Origin: Panagrolaimus kolymaensis
Taxonomy: Eukaryota; Nematoda; Chromadorea; Rhabditida; Panagrolaimidae
Direction of reading: 5' to 3'
Length of the DNA: 64,000 bases
Assembly (NCBI GenBank): GCA_028622995.1
Contig: JAJQJQ010000003.1
Span: 8,060,001-8,124,000, forward strand
In this document: piece by piece, positions 35,101 through 46,599 of the stretch
Numbering within the stretch: the stretch's first letter is position 1
Layout of the letters: each line of letters opens with the position of its first letter
The notes under the pieces: model-generated
What the model saw: the letters and a program-made list of their open reading frames with translations, nothing else
The model's database searches: none
What the model was told of the DNA's origin: nothing
Made by a program: the position numbers and the translations under genes

Positions 35101-36937
35101 TTCAAACGCCCGCGTCTAAATAAAAAAAATACATAAAAGATAAAAATCAGTATGCAAATATTTCTCACTTGGATGGTTCACCGCCATCTATAGCCTCTAT
35201 AACAAGATCATATCGATCCCGATATTCTCGATCAAGTTGACCATTAACCACAAGGTCCACATACATGGCGTTATTGAGTTTAGTGGTGGCAAGTCGAAAA
35301 ACATTATTTACATTTCCGCCAGCAATAAAATATTTTTTTATTGAATATTTTTCTGAATCTGGATCCACCGCGGAAGGTAAAACAAGTTCAGTATCAATTC
35401 GAGCATATTCGGAAATTTCAAGCTAAAATAAAAAATTAATTTGCATAATTTTAGGAATTTCTTGTTTTACTATTTTTCTTACATTTATATCTTTAACAGG
35501 GAATTCAGGTGTATTATCATTTTCATCCAGAATTTCTACTGTTACTTTTATGGTTAATGTTCCATCAGTAGGAACCGCCAAAAATATTAGCCTTGTTTCT
35601 TTTTCATAATCTGCTTCAGATTGTAATAACACTTCACCGGTTTTTTCATTTACAGACAAAATCTGAAAAGTAAAAAAAAATCATCAACAACATCTTCAAA
35701 TTCATTAATATTTTTTCTTCCTCAAATTATTTACGCTTCATTTCCCTGCATTTTTGACTCATCATATTTCGTGATTTTATGTCATTATGACATTTGTATA
35801 TGCTTATATGCAAATTACCCAAATATAAGTGTTTACAGACGGTTGGCTGCTAGGAAGAAGAAAAAAATCCAAGAAGAGTCAGCTCGTTGCTCCTTGACAT
35901 TTTTTATTAAAAAAGTCAAGTAATTTTGTTTGTTGGCTTGCTAATTAATAATTCAAAAGAGGCTTCCCCCAAAAAAATAATATGCACGCAAGCTTAAAAT
36001 AGGCAGATGCTCTTTTTTTTGGCTGTGATTTTTTTTTTTCATTTTTGGGTTGGTTGAAACTTTTTTTTTTGTAAAAAAAATGTTTTTTTATAACATTCAT
36101 TAATTGAATGGAACCAAACTTTTTGAATCAATATTTCTGATTGAAAAAAAAAGAATAAAATTAGGTCAATAAGAAAAGCGAAATTTTTCTTTTGAAAAAA
36201 AAGAAAGACTTCTAAAATAAATGGGACCTATCTTTCTTTCCTTTTTTTGGATTGAACGTGAAATTAAGTTTTGTATAATGAAAAGAAACGCCAAGTTCTT
36301 TCTTCATCATTTTTAGAAAAAACCCTTTTGTTCAACAAAATAATAATAAAAAAGGGCGAAAAAAACTGCTTTGATTCATTTTTTAAGATTGAATTTTTTA
36401 GTTATGCGAAAAAAAAAGTTATTTTAGATGGCCGCCGTCGTTATTGTTGTTGTTGGTTGTCCGAAAAAAGACCTTGGCAAAAAAAATAAAATTGACTTTT
36501 GGCGCAATACAAAAGACTCAAAGAAAATTGAAAAAAAAGTAATAATAGAAACAGAATTTTTTTCTTCTCCGCCAAAGTGGCCCTCTTAAAAAATTAAGTT
36601 TTAAAGTAAAAAAAATTTATAAATTACTGAAAAAATTGATTACCTTTTCAGCCAAACTTTCGGGTTCAGGAAATACAATTAAAAAATTTGAACGATCTAA
36701 CATTTCTGGAAGTTTGTCTGAAACATATCCAATTTGATGTCCTACGGGTGCCATTTCAGATACACGCAAATGTCGTTCAAGTTCCGCATGAGCCACCGGA
36801 AGCCAAATTAAAGTTTCCAGCATCAAAAGCAAAAACATCACAAAAGCTTTGTTGTTGCCGTTGTTGATTGGCCGCTGCCGAAGCTGCTTTTGTTGGAGGC
36901 TCCACATTTTTTCAGTTGAATGACAACAAACTATCAT
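23144..36937 (-). CDS. Giant Dachsous-like cadherin (about 25 cadherin repeats)
   Basis: Minus-strand exons include 36937-36646 (signal peptide, then RHLRVSEMAPVGHQIG), 35662-35483, 35422-35169, 35115-34618, 34571-33989, 30990-30774, 30331-30162, 30112-29056, and onward to about 24000 and 23940-23320. About 25 extracellular cadherin repeats are marked by DxNDNxP linkers (LDVNDNPP, LDVNDNAP) and DxD/LDxE motifs; several linkers are degenerate. No EGF or laminin-G domains were seen, which separates it from Fat. One membrane segment (YILAVGILFIILLSLLCCIVCCIYF) precedes a cytosolic tail of about 200 residues containing SQPDSGIDPDALSISSSVTDYL and a Gln run. Repeat number and lack of EGF/LamG suit Dachsous/CDH-1, an atypical cadherin for planar polarity and adhesion. 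The stop may be at 23223 if the last (GC-AG) intron is not used. Confidence 0.8.
30991..33988 (-). other. Cadherin intron of about 3 kb hosting OSCP1
   Basis: The exon ending ISTCLLQ (33989) and the exon beginning VVANDN (30990) join in frame to complete one cadherin repeat. This defines a 3 kb intron that carries a complete plus-strand gene (31741-33909). The remaining intron sequence is A/T-rich without other features. Confidence 0.75.
31741..33909 (+). CDS. OSCP1: OSCP1 (organic solute carrier partner 1) homologue
   Basis: There are six coding segments, 31741-31997, 32078-32246, 32365-32439, 32547-32840, 32894-33178 and 33733-33909, giving 418 residues. The N-terminus (LPLLIINLGGEMSYILEQRLQAQN in outline: NLGGEM, LEQRLQAQN) and the KLFDLMTMAVKYQ and LNHLD blocks are hallmarks of OSCP1, as is the LGHNMYA block in the middle. 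A run of eight aspartates encoded near 33038 corresponds to the acidic stretch of the family. The C-terminus is Lys/Ser-rich. OSCP1 was described as a modulator of organic solute transport and is associated with cilia. The gene is nested, in opposite orientation, within a cadherin intron. Confidence 0.88.
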
Positions 36938-39632
36938 TGTTTCTTAATTTTTAGTTGAAAGGCAAAAAAATTTCAAGACGGCATTTTTGTTACTTCTTTA
37001 AATAAAGCTATCGACGACGACAGTTTTCATATATACAAATGTGCCACCAAAAATAAACTGCGCAAAAAAAGGTGTTTATGTTGACACTTTTAATGGAACA
37101 AAATGAAAGTTTTTTGTTTTGAAAATAATCGTCAAAAATCTGGAAAAAAATAATAAAGAAGAATGAAACTAGAACCTAAGTCTCAAGGATTTTTGAGTTA
37201 AAAAAATTAACCACGAAGAAAAAATGGCCACGCAAAGAAAAAAAATAAAAGCGGATGAATACAAAAAAAGTGCCGAACGTTCGTTCGTTCACTCACAAAA
37301 AATGATAATTATGTCTGCTGCCTATGATGATGTCCTTGATCGGGTCGAGTTCGAATCAAGTCAGCCTCTTTAAGAAAAAATATTCAAACGTTAAAAGGAA
37401 ATAAACCGTAGGGAAAGAAAAAATAAGGAAGGAAGAAGACCCACCATCGCTGAAAAAGGCTCGCTCGCTCATGAGCAACGATGATGATGGCTGGCAACAG
37501 CAGAAGAAAAGAAGAGCGATGTTTCAAGAAAAAAAGAAAGAAAGAAGAAAGATGAAAAGATGAGCGCGAGCAAAAGGGATGTCCAACCCTTTCGTTGTAA
37601 AGAGAAGAATGAGAAAAAAAATTGCGGACAGCCATCTTCAGAATCTTTTTTTTATTCAAAAGGAAAAAAAGGGATTCTTCAAAAGCTTTGTAGTTAGTTA
37701 TTGTGATTATTCATTTTAAAAAGCAACATACTTTAAACGTTCAGAAAAAAAGGTTGAAAGTTTTATTAAAAAACACGCAAACTATAACAGCCAAAGATGA
37801 TGTAATAGTTTTTTTCATCCCAAAAAATTGCAAAAAACAAAAGCAGCGCCATAGAAAGAAGTTTGTCAAAATTAAAAAAATGCTTTCTTTTTTACATCTT
37901 CATCTTATAGTTTTTTTGTCCTTGGCGCTGCTGCTCATCTTTTTCGTTTGATTAACCGTTAAAGAAAAAAAATTTGCGCACGAGTGAGCGAACAACAAAA
38001 TCTTCTCCTCCTGTTTTTATTTTGTGGTCATCATTCAGTCGACAGATTGGAAAAAAAGAAAAACAGGCAGTTAGGCACCACAAAAAAAGAAGGAATGAAT
38101 GCATTGCATTTTTGAGCTTAAAATCCATCAATGGAAGAACGATGGAACTTTTGGAACGTCCTCTTCTTATTTAAGGATGTGGGAATCTTTTTCGGCGATG
38201 GTGACAACGACCTTGAATTTGTAAGACGAAGAGGAGGACATTCTTTTAGCCTTTATACATTTTTCTTTAAGAGCAAAGCTTAATTAAAAAGTTTAGTAAA
38301 CCAAAGCCATTAATAATAAATAAATTTCTTAGCTTTCAAAGAAAGCTCCTGACCATTGACAAAAGGAAAATTTGCATAATTCAGAAAAAGTTTTTGAAAA
38401 AAAAAATAAATAGAAAGTATTTGGTTGGAGCAACCGAAAGTGGTCAAGTGTTAACGCTGGTCAAAATGCTTTGATTTTTTTGGTGTCTAGGTAATCGGCG
38501 AATCAAAACAAAAAAGAGACATCTGGAACTTCCGAGAGCTTAGAACCATAAAAAAAGTGGCCGTTACGCAAACATACAAAAAAACAAACAAGCTTTATTG
38601 AGGTCATCCTAAGTGGCAAGCAATGGCAGTAGCTATTAATTATTGTCGGAGGAGGATGTCGGATGGATGTAATAGAAATGGCTTTTATTAAACGAGATTG
38701 CCAAAAAAGAAGCTTACATTTGTAATCTCAAAAAAACCTTTCCAAAACTTAAAAAAGCATCTAAATTTGGAGCTTAAAAAATCAGAGAGAAAATGAGATC
38801 AACTTAAGTTGACAAAAGCCCATCAAATAAATAAAAATAAAAAAATCAGTGAAAGGAAGCTCAAACACATCAAGTATGCTAATGAAGGAAGGTAATGGTT
38901 CTGCCTGCGCCAATGCAAACATAAGAAGAAAAGGAGTATTCGTCAGTTATTCTCATTCTCACTCGATCACTACCAGCCGGTTTTCGATATTTTTTCTTCT
39001 TCTTAAAAAATAAAAGCAGCGAAGAATAGCCCTTAAATGCCAACAAAACAAAAAAATATGTATATAAGCAAATAAATAATAATAAGCATAAATTAAAGGC
39101 AGCTATTTTGAAAGTGAAAAAAAGAAAATAAGTTTTTTTTGTATGCAGAAACACGCAGAAGGAGGTTTGTAGCTTTTGTTTGTGAACATGAATGATGTTT
39201 TTGTTTTCTAAAAGTGCAAAGAACTTCTATGAAATTAGTAAATAAAATTAATCAATCAAAAATTTTATTCATAGCTATCACCAATGTCTTTACTGATTGA
39301 TTTTCATACATTTATGTTATTACTTTATTAGGAAAAATCACGTAACCATTAAACAGACCAAACAATTTCTGAATTTTATCATTAAAATAATAAATGAAAA
39401 AAAGCAGAACTATCTGCAGTAGTGAAATTGTCCGAGTTATTTTCATCTTCATAAAAAATGTAAACATAATTTTTTTTGATGATAAAATCGCTTAAATAAT
39501 CATGTAATTTATTTTGTAAGCTTTTGAAGTTGTACATGAAAAATATAGCAAAACATAGGTGTTTTGTTTCTTGTGATTATCTAAAATAGAAAGACAAAAT
39601 TTGCATGAAAAAAGAATGATGCTTGATTTCCG
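36938..39632. other. Intergenic region upstream of the cadherin
   Basis: About 2.7 kb of A/T-rich sequence with poly-A/T runs and a few GA-rich stretches (37410-37570). Frames at 37384-37659 (-), 37703-37951 (+) and 38879-39154 (-) are low-complexity and have no splice context. It probably holds the cadherin promoter. No gene was recognised. Confidence 0.5.
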
Positions 39633-39640
39633 TATATAAG
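39633..39640 (+). promoter_or_regulatory. TATA-like box of small secreted gene 1
   Basis: TATATAAG lies 93 bp before the ATG. The same box in the same context (GTATATAAGAA.CAAAATCACTCAT) precedes the paralogue at 56614, so it was copied with the gene and kept. Confidence 0.5.
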
Positions 39641-39725
39641 AAGCAAAATCACTCATAAAAAAATTTTTACTTCATTTTTTCTCGTTTCAATTTTGGCCGT
39701 CATCGTTGTTCGCTCGTCAAATATC

Positions 39726-40228
39726 ATGAAACTCGTCGTCACTCTTCTCGCTGCTGCTGTTTTTGCTTCTCTCATCTTTCCTGCATCCTTTAAAAGAAAG
39801 GAAAAATATGATGGAAAATGTCCAACTGAAAGAATGTGTAGAACTCGTGCTGGTCCCAATAATGGTAAGATTCTTTTTATTTTTAAAACCTAAAAAAAAT
39901 CTTTAAATTTTAGTTCATCATGGGAAAAATGGGATTAAAAATTGTACATGTGTTGTTTGGGGCTGTGTAATTGATAATGTATATTATACTGGAGTTGGAT
40001 GTGAAGGTGAAGATATGATTTGTAAAAATGGCCTCAATGAATATCTTTCAAGTGTAAGTTTTTGGATAATTTCTTAAAACTTTAAAATTCATTATTTAGG
40101 AAGAACGAGAAAAACTTCGTGATGGAGATTGTGATCCTAATGGTCCTCCGCCAACAACTACTACAACAACTCCTGAACCACCATCAACTACAATTAAAAC
40201 TTCAACTACTCTTAAACCAACAACTTAA
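39726..40228 (+). CDS. Small secreted Cys/Thr-rich protein 1, membrane tail lost
   Basis: There are three coding segments, 39726-39864, 39914-40053 and 40100-40228, giving 135 residues. A signal peptide (MKLVVTLLAAAVFASLIFPA) is followed by a Cys-rich core (NCTCVVWGCVIDN, GVGCEGEDMIC) and a Pro/Thr-rich stalk. TAA at 40226 ends the frame. The next 39 codons (to 40345) stay open in the same frame and encode a stalk and membrane segment (GLALIGYFVFFFGGQLW) equal to the tail of the intact paralogue at 56614-57185. The product is therefore either a secreted derivative of a membrane-anchored protein or a young pseudogene. Function unknown. Confidence 0.7.
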
Positions 40229-40285
40229 AGATCATTTACAACAACTACAAGTGGAACCGATGAAACAAAATATGGTGCTTGGAAA

Positions 40286-40907
40286 CTTGCTGGATTGGCT
40301 CTCATTGGATACTTCGTTTTCTTCTTTGGTGGTCAACTTTGGTAAAATCACTAATTCTCTTGGTGTTGCTTCCTGTCAATGTTTTCTTCTTTAAGATTCT
40401 AGTATGTAATAATAATAATAAATAATGTTTTATACTAAATATATCCTGTGTGTTTTTGATGACAAACGGTTACGTTAGAAAAGATAAAGAAAGCAAAATA
40501 CCATAAAATTATATGGTGCTTTTGCATCGGTCCGCTTTGGAAGCTGTGCTTCATTTTCGACTTAAAAAACAATAGTAAAAAAAGATTTCTTTTATTGATA
40601 GCTACCACCAATGTCTTTATAAATTGATTTTCATTCATTTATGTTACTTTATTAGGATAAATAACATAACCATTAAACAAACCAAACAATTTCTGCATTT
40701 TATCATTAAAATAATAAATGAAAAAAGGTGTATTTTGTTCATTGATGACAGATTCATCTGGATTGTTGTTCTCTTTTTCATAAAACATGTAATCGAAAGA
40801 TTTGTTTGTAAACTCTTTCACAAAAGAAGTTAATCGAGTTTTATAAGCTTCAGAAATTATCGTGGAAAAATTGAGTAAAAAGTGAATGTCAGGATTTTTC
40901 TATAAAA
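40286..40907. repeat. Duplicated block (copy 1) also at 46600-47213
   Basis: About 620 bp is nearly identical to 46600-47213. It carries the membrane-tail coding end and 3' flank of the secreted gene, plus (minus strand) the last exon of an F-box-like gene. The similarity stops abruptly at 40907/47213, inside the splice acceptor region. Confidence 0.85.
40639..40899 (-). pseudogene. Orphan last exon of the F-box-like gene
   Basis: This matches exon 3 of the gene at 46951-47998 almost base for base (KEFTNKSFDYMFYEKENNNPD ... YPNKVT in outline), with the same stop codon. Sequence upstream on the minus strand (40915-41175) is an unrelated dispersed repeat, so the first two exons are missing. 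Confidence 0.75.
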
Positions 40908-40914
40908 TAGTTGA

Positions 40915-41175
40915 TTTTTCTTTTAAAAAACGCAAATGAAAAAAATGGTGTATTTGTAAATGTCAAATAAAAGATGAAAAGCAAAATTTCTTTAAAAAGA
41001 TCAACGTATGCGAAAAAAGAATATTAAAGGTGGGATAGCATTAAGCAACAAAAACGAAGAAGATTGCTAAAAGAATTTTATTAATGTTAAAATGCCAATT
41101 GTGATAAAGATATTCACAAGCATATAATTTTCTGTTCGTGGTTCTTTTGTTATTACCATAAATAAAAACCACATA
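40915..41175. repeat. Dispersed repeat, copy 1 (other copy 53944-54205)
   Basis: About 260 bp, including GCATTAAGCAACAAAAACGAAGAAGATTG, is shared with 53944-54205 in the same orientation at roughly 85-90 percent by eye. No terminal repeats or coding capacity were seen. Confidence 0.7.
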
Positions 41176-41326
41176 TTTCGGTAATAAACAAGCAGCACAC
41201 TTTTAACAGAAACCAATATTTGCGTTGTTAGTTAATTATTGGAAACTTTCTGTGTAAAGTTTACATGATTCACCTCGCATTAATGATAAAGCATTCATTA
41301 ACTATGATTTATTTTTTAAAGCTTAC

Positions 41327-41466
41327 ATAATTCCCTTACTAAAATGAGATTCGAAAGTAAACTAAAGAAAACTTCAAAACATGTATGTTACTTTATACAA
41401 GAAAAATAAAACACAAAACAAGAAATTTAGCAAAATTTAAAAATGATCAACTGTAACAAAACATTA
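41327..41466 (-). pseudogene. Relic of the 3' end of the 58-kb gene
   Basis: This stretch resembles 57896-58035, including the final codons (V-D-H-F then stop) of the unknown gene at 58008-59728. With the secreted-gene copy at 39.6-40.3 kb it suggests that a 56.5-58.0 kb type segment was once duplicated here and then decayed. Confidence 0.45.
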
Positions 41467-41774
41467 TTGGGATGACATAAATTTATAATTTTTTTTTATC
41501 TTAATTGTAGTAGAAAAAAAATTAAAGAAAAGAATAAAAAAAATAAGCGGGGATGCTAAACTGAAATAGTGCCCTTTTTTTCTTCAATAGTAGACGCAGT
41601 ATGTTAATCCAAAAACAAATATAGAGTTAAAAACATTTTTGTAAAATTTGAAAGTAAAAAAAAGTTTGCAAAAACATTTTATTGAATTTTTTTTGAGAAA
41701 ATAAGCAACAAATAACTCATACAATTTATCAAAGAATTCACAATCAGATTTTTTAAATTGGAAAGTTATTTTCA

Positions 41775-43726
41775 TTAGCTTTTTTTACATAAAAAATCTA
41801 GTTTAGGCAAACATCTTTTTACATTCTCTTCAAAAGCTTTTCTAAAAGCGAATCCAGTTTGTTGATGAAATTTTATAAAAACATATGCATCTTCTTCAAC
41901 ATTTTCCTAAAATTATAGTAAAATGGAATTAATATCAACGCGAAGCGAATATTTTCATAGTTATGGAAGCAGAATTCGACATTCCGAGGACGTCTCTTTG
42001 GAAACTTTCAGTAGAAAAATAATTTTTTTTAGAAAGTTCTGCGTTTTTTTTTCCTTTGCCATGTGTATCATGGCATTTAAACCGACAATTTTCAGTGGTT
42101 AACACATGAATAATTATTATACTTTTTTTTAACGCAAAAGAAACTATTTCTTTCACTTTTTTTTACAGAAAATGGAAATAAGCTAAAAAAAATTGTGATA
42201 GAAAGCTTCATTAAAACTTTGTACAACGGGTAATAAAATTCAATCGCAAGCCGAGAAAAGATATTGATTTTTGGTGAAATTAAATAAAAGCGCCCCGAAT
42301 CGTACGAGAAATATCTACAGAGCTTTTTCTATTCACACTATTGAATGTTCATTTTTTAAATTATAAATAAATGCCCTTTTTGCTATTTTGAAACTTACCT
42401 TTAAAAAGTCAACAAAATTATTTGAATCAAATGTTGAAATAATAAAGAATAGCGAAAAAGAGTTTAATTTTATGGGAAGTTGAATCCTACGAAAATTTTC
42501 TGAGGAATTTTCATTGAAGAAATTGGTAATTATTCTAAAAAAATTAAAACACTTATTTTGTTGTATGTTTTTTTACTACCTTTTTGTTTTTGCATTAGGA
42601 AATAAACCAATCAAATCTTCAATAGCAAGAACTTCTTTGTTTGAATTAATAATTATAACATTTTCTAACATTGCAGTTTTAATTTGGTGGCATGGCAGCA
42701 TAGTAAGTTCTTCTATTGAAATTCTTTGAGAAACAAATTTAATATGCTTAATATCATATTTGAACGAATTTATGGTTCTTGAAAAAAGGTTTTCATAGAT
42801 TTCATCGTTTGATATAATTTGTAAAGTATTTGTTACACAATATTTTTTTAAATTAACAAGGTCAACATTCTTTGGGTGAAGGATTAATGATTGTTCTCGA
42901 AATGTTGGTAAACTTTGGAATTGCGAAGAAAAACAAATGTTGTGACAAAGGACTTGGTTTCCTCGATAAAATAAATATTTGCATGTTTGAAACAAAGTAT
43001 GTTTCAAATCATTTTTGGCTGTAATAATAATATACGCCATGAAAGGACGAGGAAATGAAAAAGTTTGATTTTTGGGAAAATTTAATTCAAACTTTTTAAA
43101 TTCTGTTGATTCAATGTTTGATGGGCTTGGTTCATCTTCACCTAAAATGTCAAGAGTTAATTAATCACAAAATTCGGATTAGACATGTAAAATCTTATAA
43201 TTCTTATTATCACACCTTTTAAATATTTGATTTTAACATTGGAAAATGATTTTCTGGAGATATCAACATCAACATTTGATAATGACAAGGATTCAAAAAA
43301 ATTTGATAACTTAGAGTTCGAAGAAAGTGGTTTTTTAGTTTTAACGAAATCAACTAAATCAGATGCAGCTTCGATGGAACCAAAATGCTTTTCAATTCCA
43401 ATATAATCTATCCACCATTTTATTACATACATTCCTGAATCATCGAGTTGTTTGATTGTATTATAATATTCATTTCTCATATCTTTGTCATCTGTAAATA
43501 AACGACAATATCGAGAATAAATATTTAATAATGCTTTTTGTTGGGATTTGGTTTTTAAAAATTCGATATAAAATTTCCAGAAATTTACAGATAGTGGATT
43601 TCGACCTAACTCCCATTCAACGCTTTCAATGGCAAAATCAATGTTTGACAAAAGATAAACATATTCTTCAATTGGTTTATCTTTGATAAGTTCCCAAAAT
43701 TTAATGGCTTTGTGATATTTTTCCAT
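41775..43726 (-). CDS. HAT-repeat (PRP39-like) / F-box-like fusion protein
   Basis: There are four coding segments, 43726-43216, 43141-42580, 42534-42399 and 41906-41775, giving 446 residues. The first exon has HAT/TPR-like helices (LGRNPLSVNFWKFYIEFLK, WWIDYIGIEKHFGSIEAASDL), resembling the splicing factor PRPF39. The second exon (TLFQTCKYLFYRGN, later LFPNAKTKR) and the last two match, in order and intron position, the F-box-like gene at 46951-47998 (KLIQTCKWIFSKS). The HAT exon joins the second in frame through an ordinary 74-bp intron. A TTTTTTAG at 43751 suggests trans-splicing downstream of the gene at 43881-44693. The HAT part is much shorter than a real PRP39, so a chimeric gene of unknown role is likely. 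Confidence 0.6.
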
Positions 43727-43880
43727 AATATTCGGAGCAATTTGTTTCACTAAAAAATCAGATTGGTATACTGTTACTATTAATTAGAAATTAATTAAAA
43801 ATCATGAACCAATGATTAAATATAAGAGCTTCGAAACTTTCATTAAATTAGCAAAAATAACTTTATTTTTTAAGATATTT

Positions 43881-44693
43881 TCACCATTTGTTTCGACCTG
43901 GAAATATAATTGCGACAAAAAAACTTACATGAAAACATATCACATTCATTGAAGAGATACTTGTGGCGTTTATGAGGACGAGACAGAATTTTTTTTATTC
44001 TCCAATTTTCAGTTGCAAAATGAAAAAAGTTTGAATGCGCTCGATTATCGTCTCCTTCTAGTGAATAACAAAGAAAATGAAAGTTTTCAGGAATTTTCCC
44101 TGTAATTAATGGAAGGTTCTCTTGGTAAAAACATGAAAGAGCTTCAGCTTGTAACTTTTCCCAGTTAATTTTTGGTACAGTTATATCAATAGCCCGAAGC
44201 ATCCGTCGGTCCCGTTCTATTCTAAAAAGTTAAATATTTAAAATTTTACATGCAAGGTCAATGGATTCTAAAAGTTTGGAATCAATATGTTAATGTGATT
44301 TCTTAATTTTCAGTCTGCATAAAGCAAAAAAATAAAAATTTTTACTATAGAAGCAATAAAAGTTGTAAAAAAATAGTAACAAATTAACGTTAATTTCAAA
44401 GTTGGTAAAATTTCAACTTTTTTATTTTTAGCACAAAGTTTTAAAACCAACAATAATCAATTAATAAGTTTCTGATTTTTTGTATTTGCGGAAATATAAA
44501 AATCATAATTGTGTTTATTGAGTAAATTCTATGTGTAATTTTTAACGCTTTACCTAGCCCATAACATCCACTCGCACGGCAATACTGTGAATTTTCGTGA
44601 AAATTCATTGAAGAATTTTCGGTGGTCAGCGAAGCGAATTGCCGACCTCATCCGATCTTTAAAGAATCTTGAGTATTCTAATGGCTCGGCCAT
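43881..44693 (-). CDS. Unknown protein, possible first gene of a two-gene operon
   Basis: There are three coding segments, 44693-44554, 44221-43929 and 43897-43881, giving 149 residues. The N-terminus is MAEPLEYSRFFKDRMRSAIR. A Trp-rich middle (CEWMLWARIERDRR) and a basic segment (ILSRPHKRHKYL) follow. There is no signal peptide or membrane span. The splice junctions keep the frame across both introns, which supports a real gene. Its stop lies 155 bp before the start of the HAT/F-box-like gene on the same strand, a spacing typical of nematode operons. I do not recognise the family. Confidence 0.55.
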
Positions 44694-46164
44694 TTTTTTA
44701 AACAAAATAATAAGTTTCTTAAAGGAAATTCCAAAACAAAATATTTATATTTAAAGATAAATAGTTTCATAAAAAATTACTCAAACGAGATAATCACCTT
44801 TCAGATGAGAAGTGTTTTGCTAGAATGTTTTTTTTAGGAAGCCTTAAATCAAATTAGATTGACAAACAATAAAAACAAGGTAAATAACACTTTTATGTGT
44901 CTCTTTTGTTTTTGCATATTAATCAAGATTTTCAAAAAAATTGTAAGTGTTTTCTTAAACTTACTTCTAAAAAGGTATACTCGAAAGTGTTAATTGTTTT
45001 GCAGGGTTTTTTTAAGTTTTCACATTAATTCTTAGCCTCTAATAAAAAAGAAACCCAATAAATAAACATATACGATAAAATAATAATAAAGGAAAAGCTG
45101 AAGTAAAAAAAGTAGCATAAAATCAAAATTATGAATGATTTGACCATAAAAGCCACAGCTTTTGATGCCCATCTTTTTTATTTTATAATCAATAATAACG
45201 AAACAATCAATTTTTTAATTGAGGCAAATAGAAGGGAATGAATCAAAAAATTTCTTAATTACATAAACAAATACATGATAGCAGATGAGGGCGAAGAAAT
45301 GGAAATAAAGGCACAATAAAAAAAATTAGTTCTATGACACAAGACGAGAATATGGTCACTATTATGCAAATTTGCATAAATATCAGCAAAACTAGTTTTT
45401 TATATTTTTGTGTAAAATCATTTCCATTAAATCCCAGATCAAATGCAAAAAATTTTAAAAAATTAAAAAATTATGCAAATTTTTCGAAAACTTTGCATAT
45501 CTCAAGTAATTCAGATATTAAAAATAGTTATATCCATCAGAAATAACAATATCCTGAAAGTTTCAAACCTATCAACCCTCAAAATAGCCAGCATACACTC
45601 ATTAGGTGTTTCGCACTTTTCCCAAAAAAATCATAAACCATGAAAGATTTCATAAATGCATCATCACAATCTTTAGGAAAAATCACAATTACATAAATTA
45701 TCCCATGCAGCTCCAACGGTAATTCAAATGACGGTGGCCAAATATAATCACTAAACTTAGAACTTAATTCAAAAGTTTTATAAAACATCTACTTCATAGG
45801 GACAAAAATGTGAAGTTTGCAAAGCTTAATTACACTCGCTTAAATATGAACCTCGTTATCAAACAACTTACGTACCGTAATAAGCTCCTTTTCTGCATAA
45901 CACCCCTCATTTTTTGTAAAAAAACATTCATACTTCCCCAGAAAAAACAAAAAATAATGTGAAATTCATTCTTTAACGCTTTTTCTTCTTTATCTTTTAC
46001 AAAGTTTCATGTCAATTTGTATCTTGAAGCGAAAACGTGTGAAAGTTGTTCGCTCGTTGAAGCTCTTTTTTTCTCGTTTCAATCATTTTTGGAGTTTTCT
46101 TCTTTCTCCTTCAATCAATCTTCAGTACTTTTCGCATTTAAAGAATATTTATCAAATTTTTAAT
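44694..46164. other. Intergenic, no convincing gene
   Basis: A/T-rich. A single minus-strand frame at 45579-45788 (69 codons) has protein-like composition but no signals or recognised motifs. It could be a fragment of the F-box-like family. Confidence 0.4.
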
Positions 46165-46591
46165 ATGAACCTTCAATTTGAAATGTCTGTTTTTCACGCA
46201 AAAATGATCTTGCGTTACTTAAATGAAGCTGTTACTCATCAAAAAGTTCACGCCATCCTCTCTGCTGCTGGTGCTGTCATTGAATTTGATGATGTTTTCA
46301 AAAACAATGTCAACAAAGTTGAAGTTGATGTAAGTTATATGTTTATTTAATTCGAGATTTGCTCTTCATTTCCACAAATTTTAGGCAAGCTTCGCTACAG
46401 AAACTCAAAAGCTTACTGAAGATTTGGCTGAAGCTGTTGGAGCCGTAATTCAAGATGTTATTCAAGATGAAATTATGGAAGATACAGACAATGGTGAACA
46501 AGGAAGCAATGATAATGGAGAATTAGATCAAGATGTTCATTTTGGTGAAGAAGAAGAAAGTGAAAGCTCTGGATCTTCTCAAATGTCGTAA
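46165..46591 (+). CDS. Unknown acidic protein, chimeric with the secreted-family 3' end
   Basis: There are two coding segments, 46165-46329 and 46385-46591, giving 123 residues. The N-terminal exon (LNEAVTHQKVHAILSAAGAVIEF) is unlike the secreted family. The second exon is very acidic (GEEEESESSGSSQMS). Just after the stop, another frame encodes FAGIALIGCFVFLFGGQLW, the membrane tail of the secreted family, and the 3' flank is the duplicated block. The gene therefore looks like a new 5' part attached to an old 3' end, with a frameshift separating the tail. No clear signal peptide was seen. Function unknown. Confidence 0.5.
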
Positions 46592-46599
46592 ATTTTTAT

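Noticed and set aside
37330..37365. GAGTTCGAATC, a tRNA B-box-like motif
   Set aside because: No A box at the right distance and no cloverleaf can be drawn.
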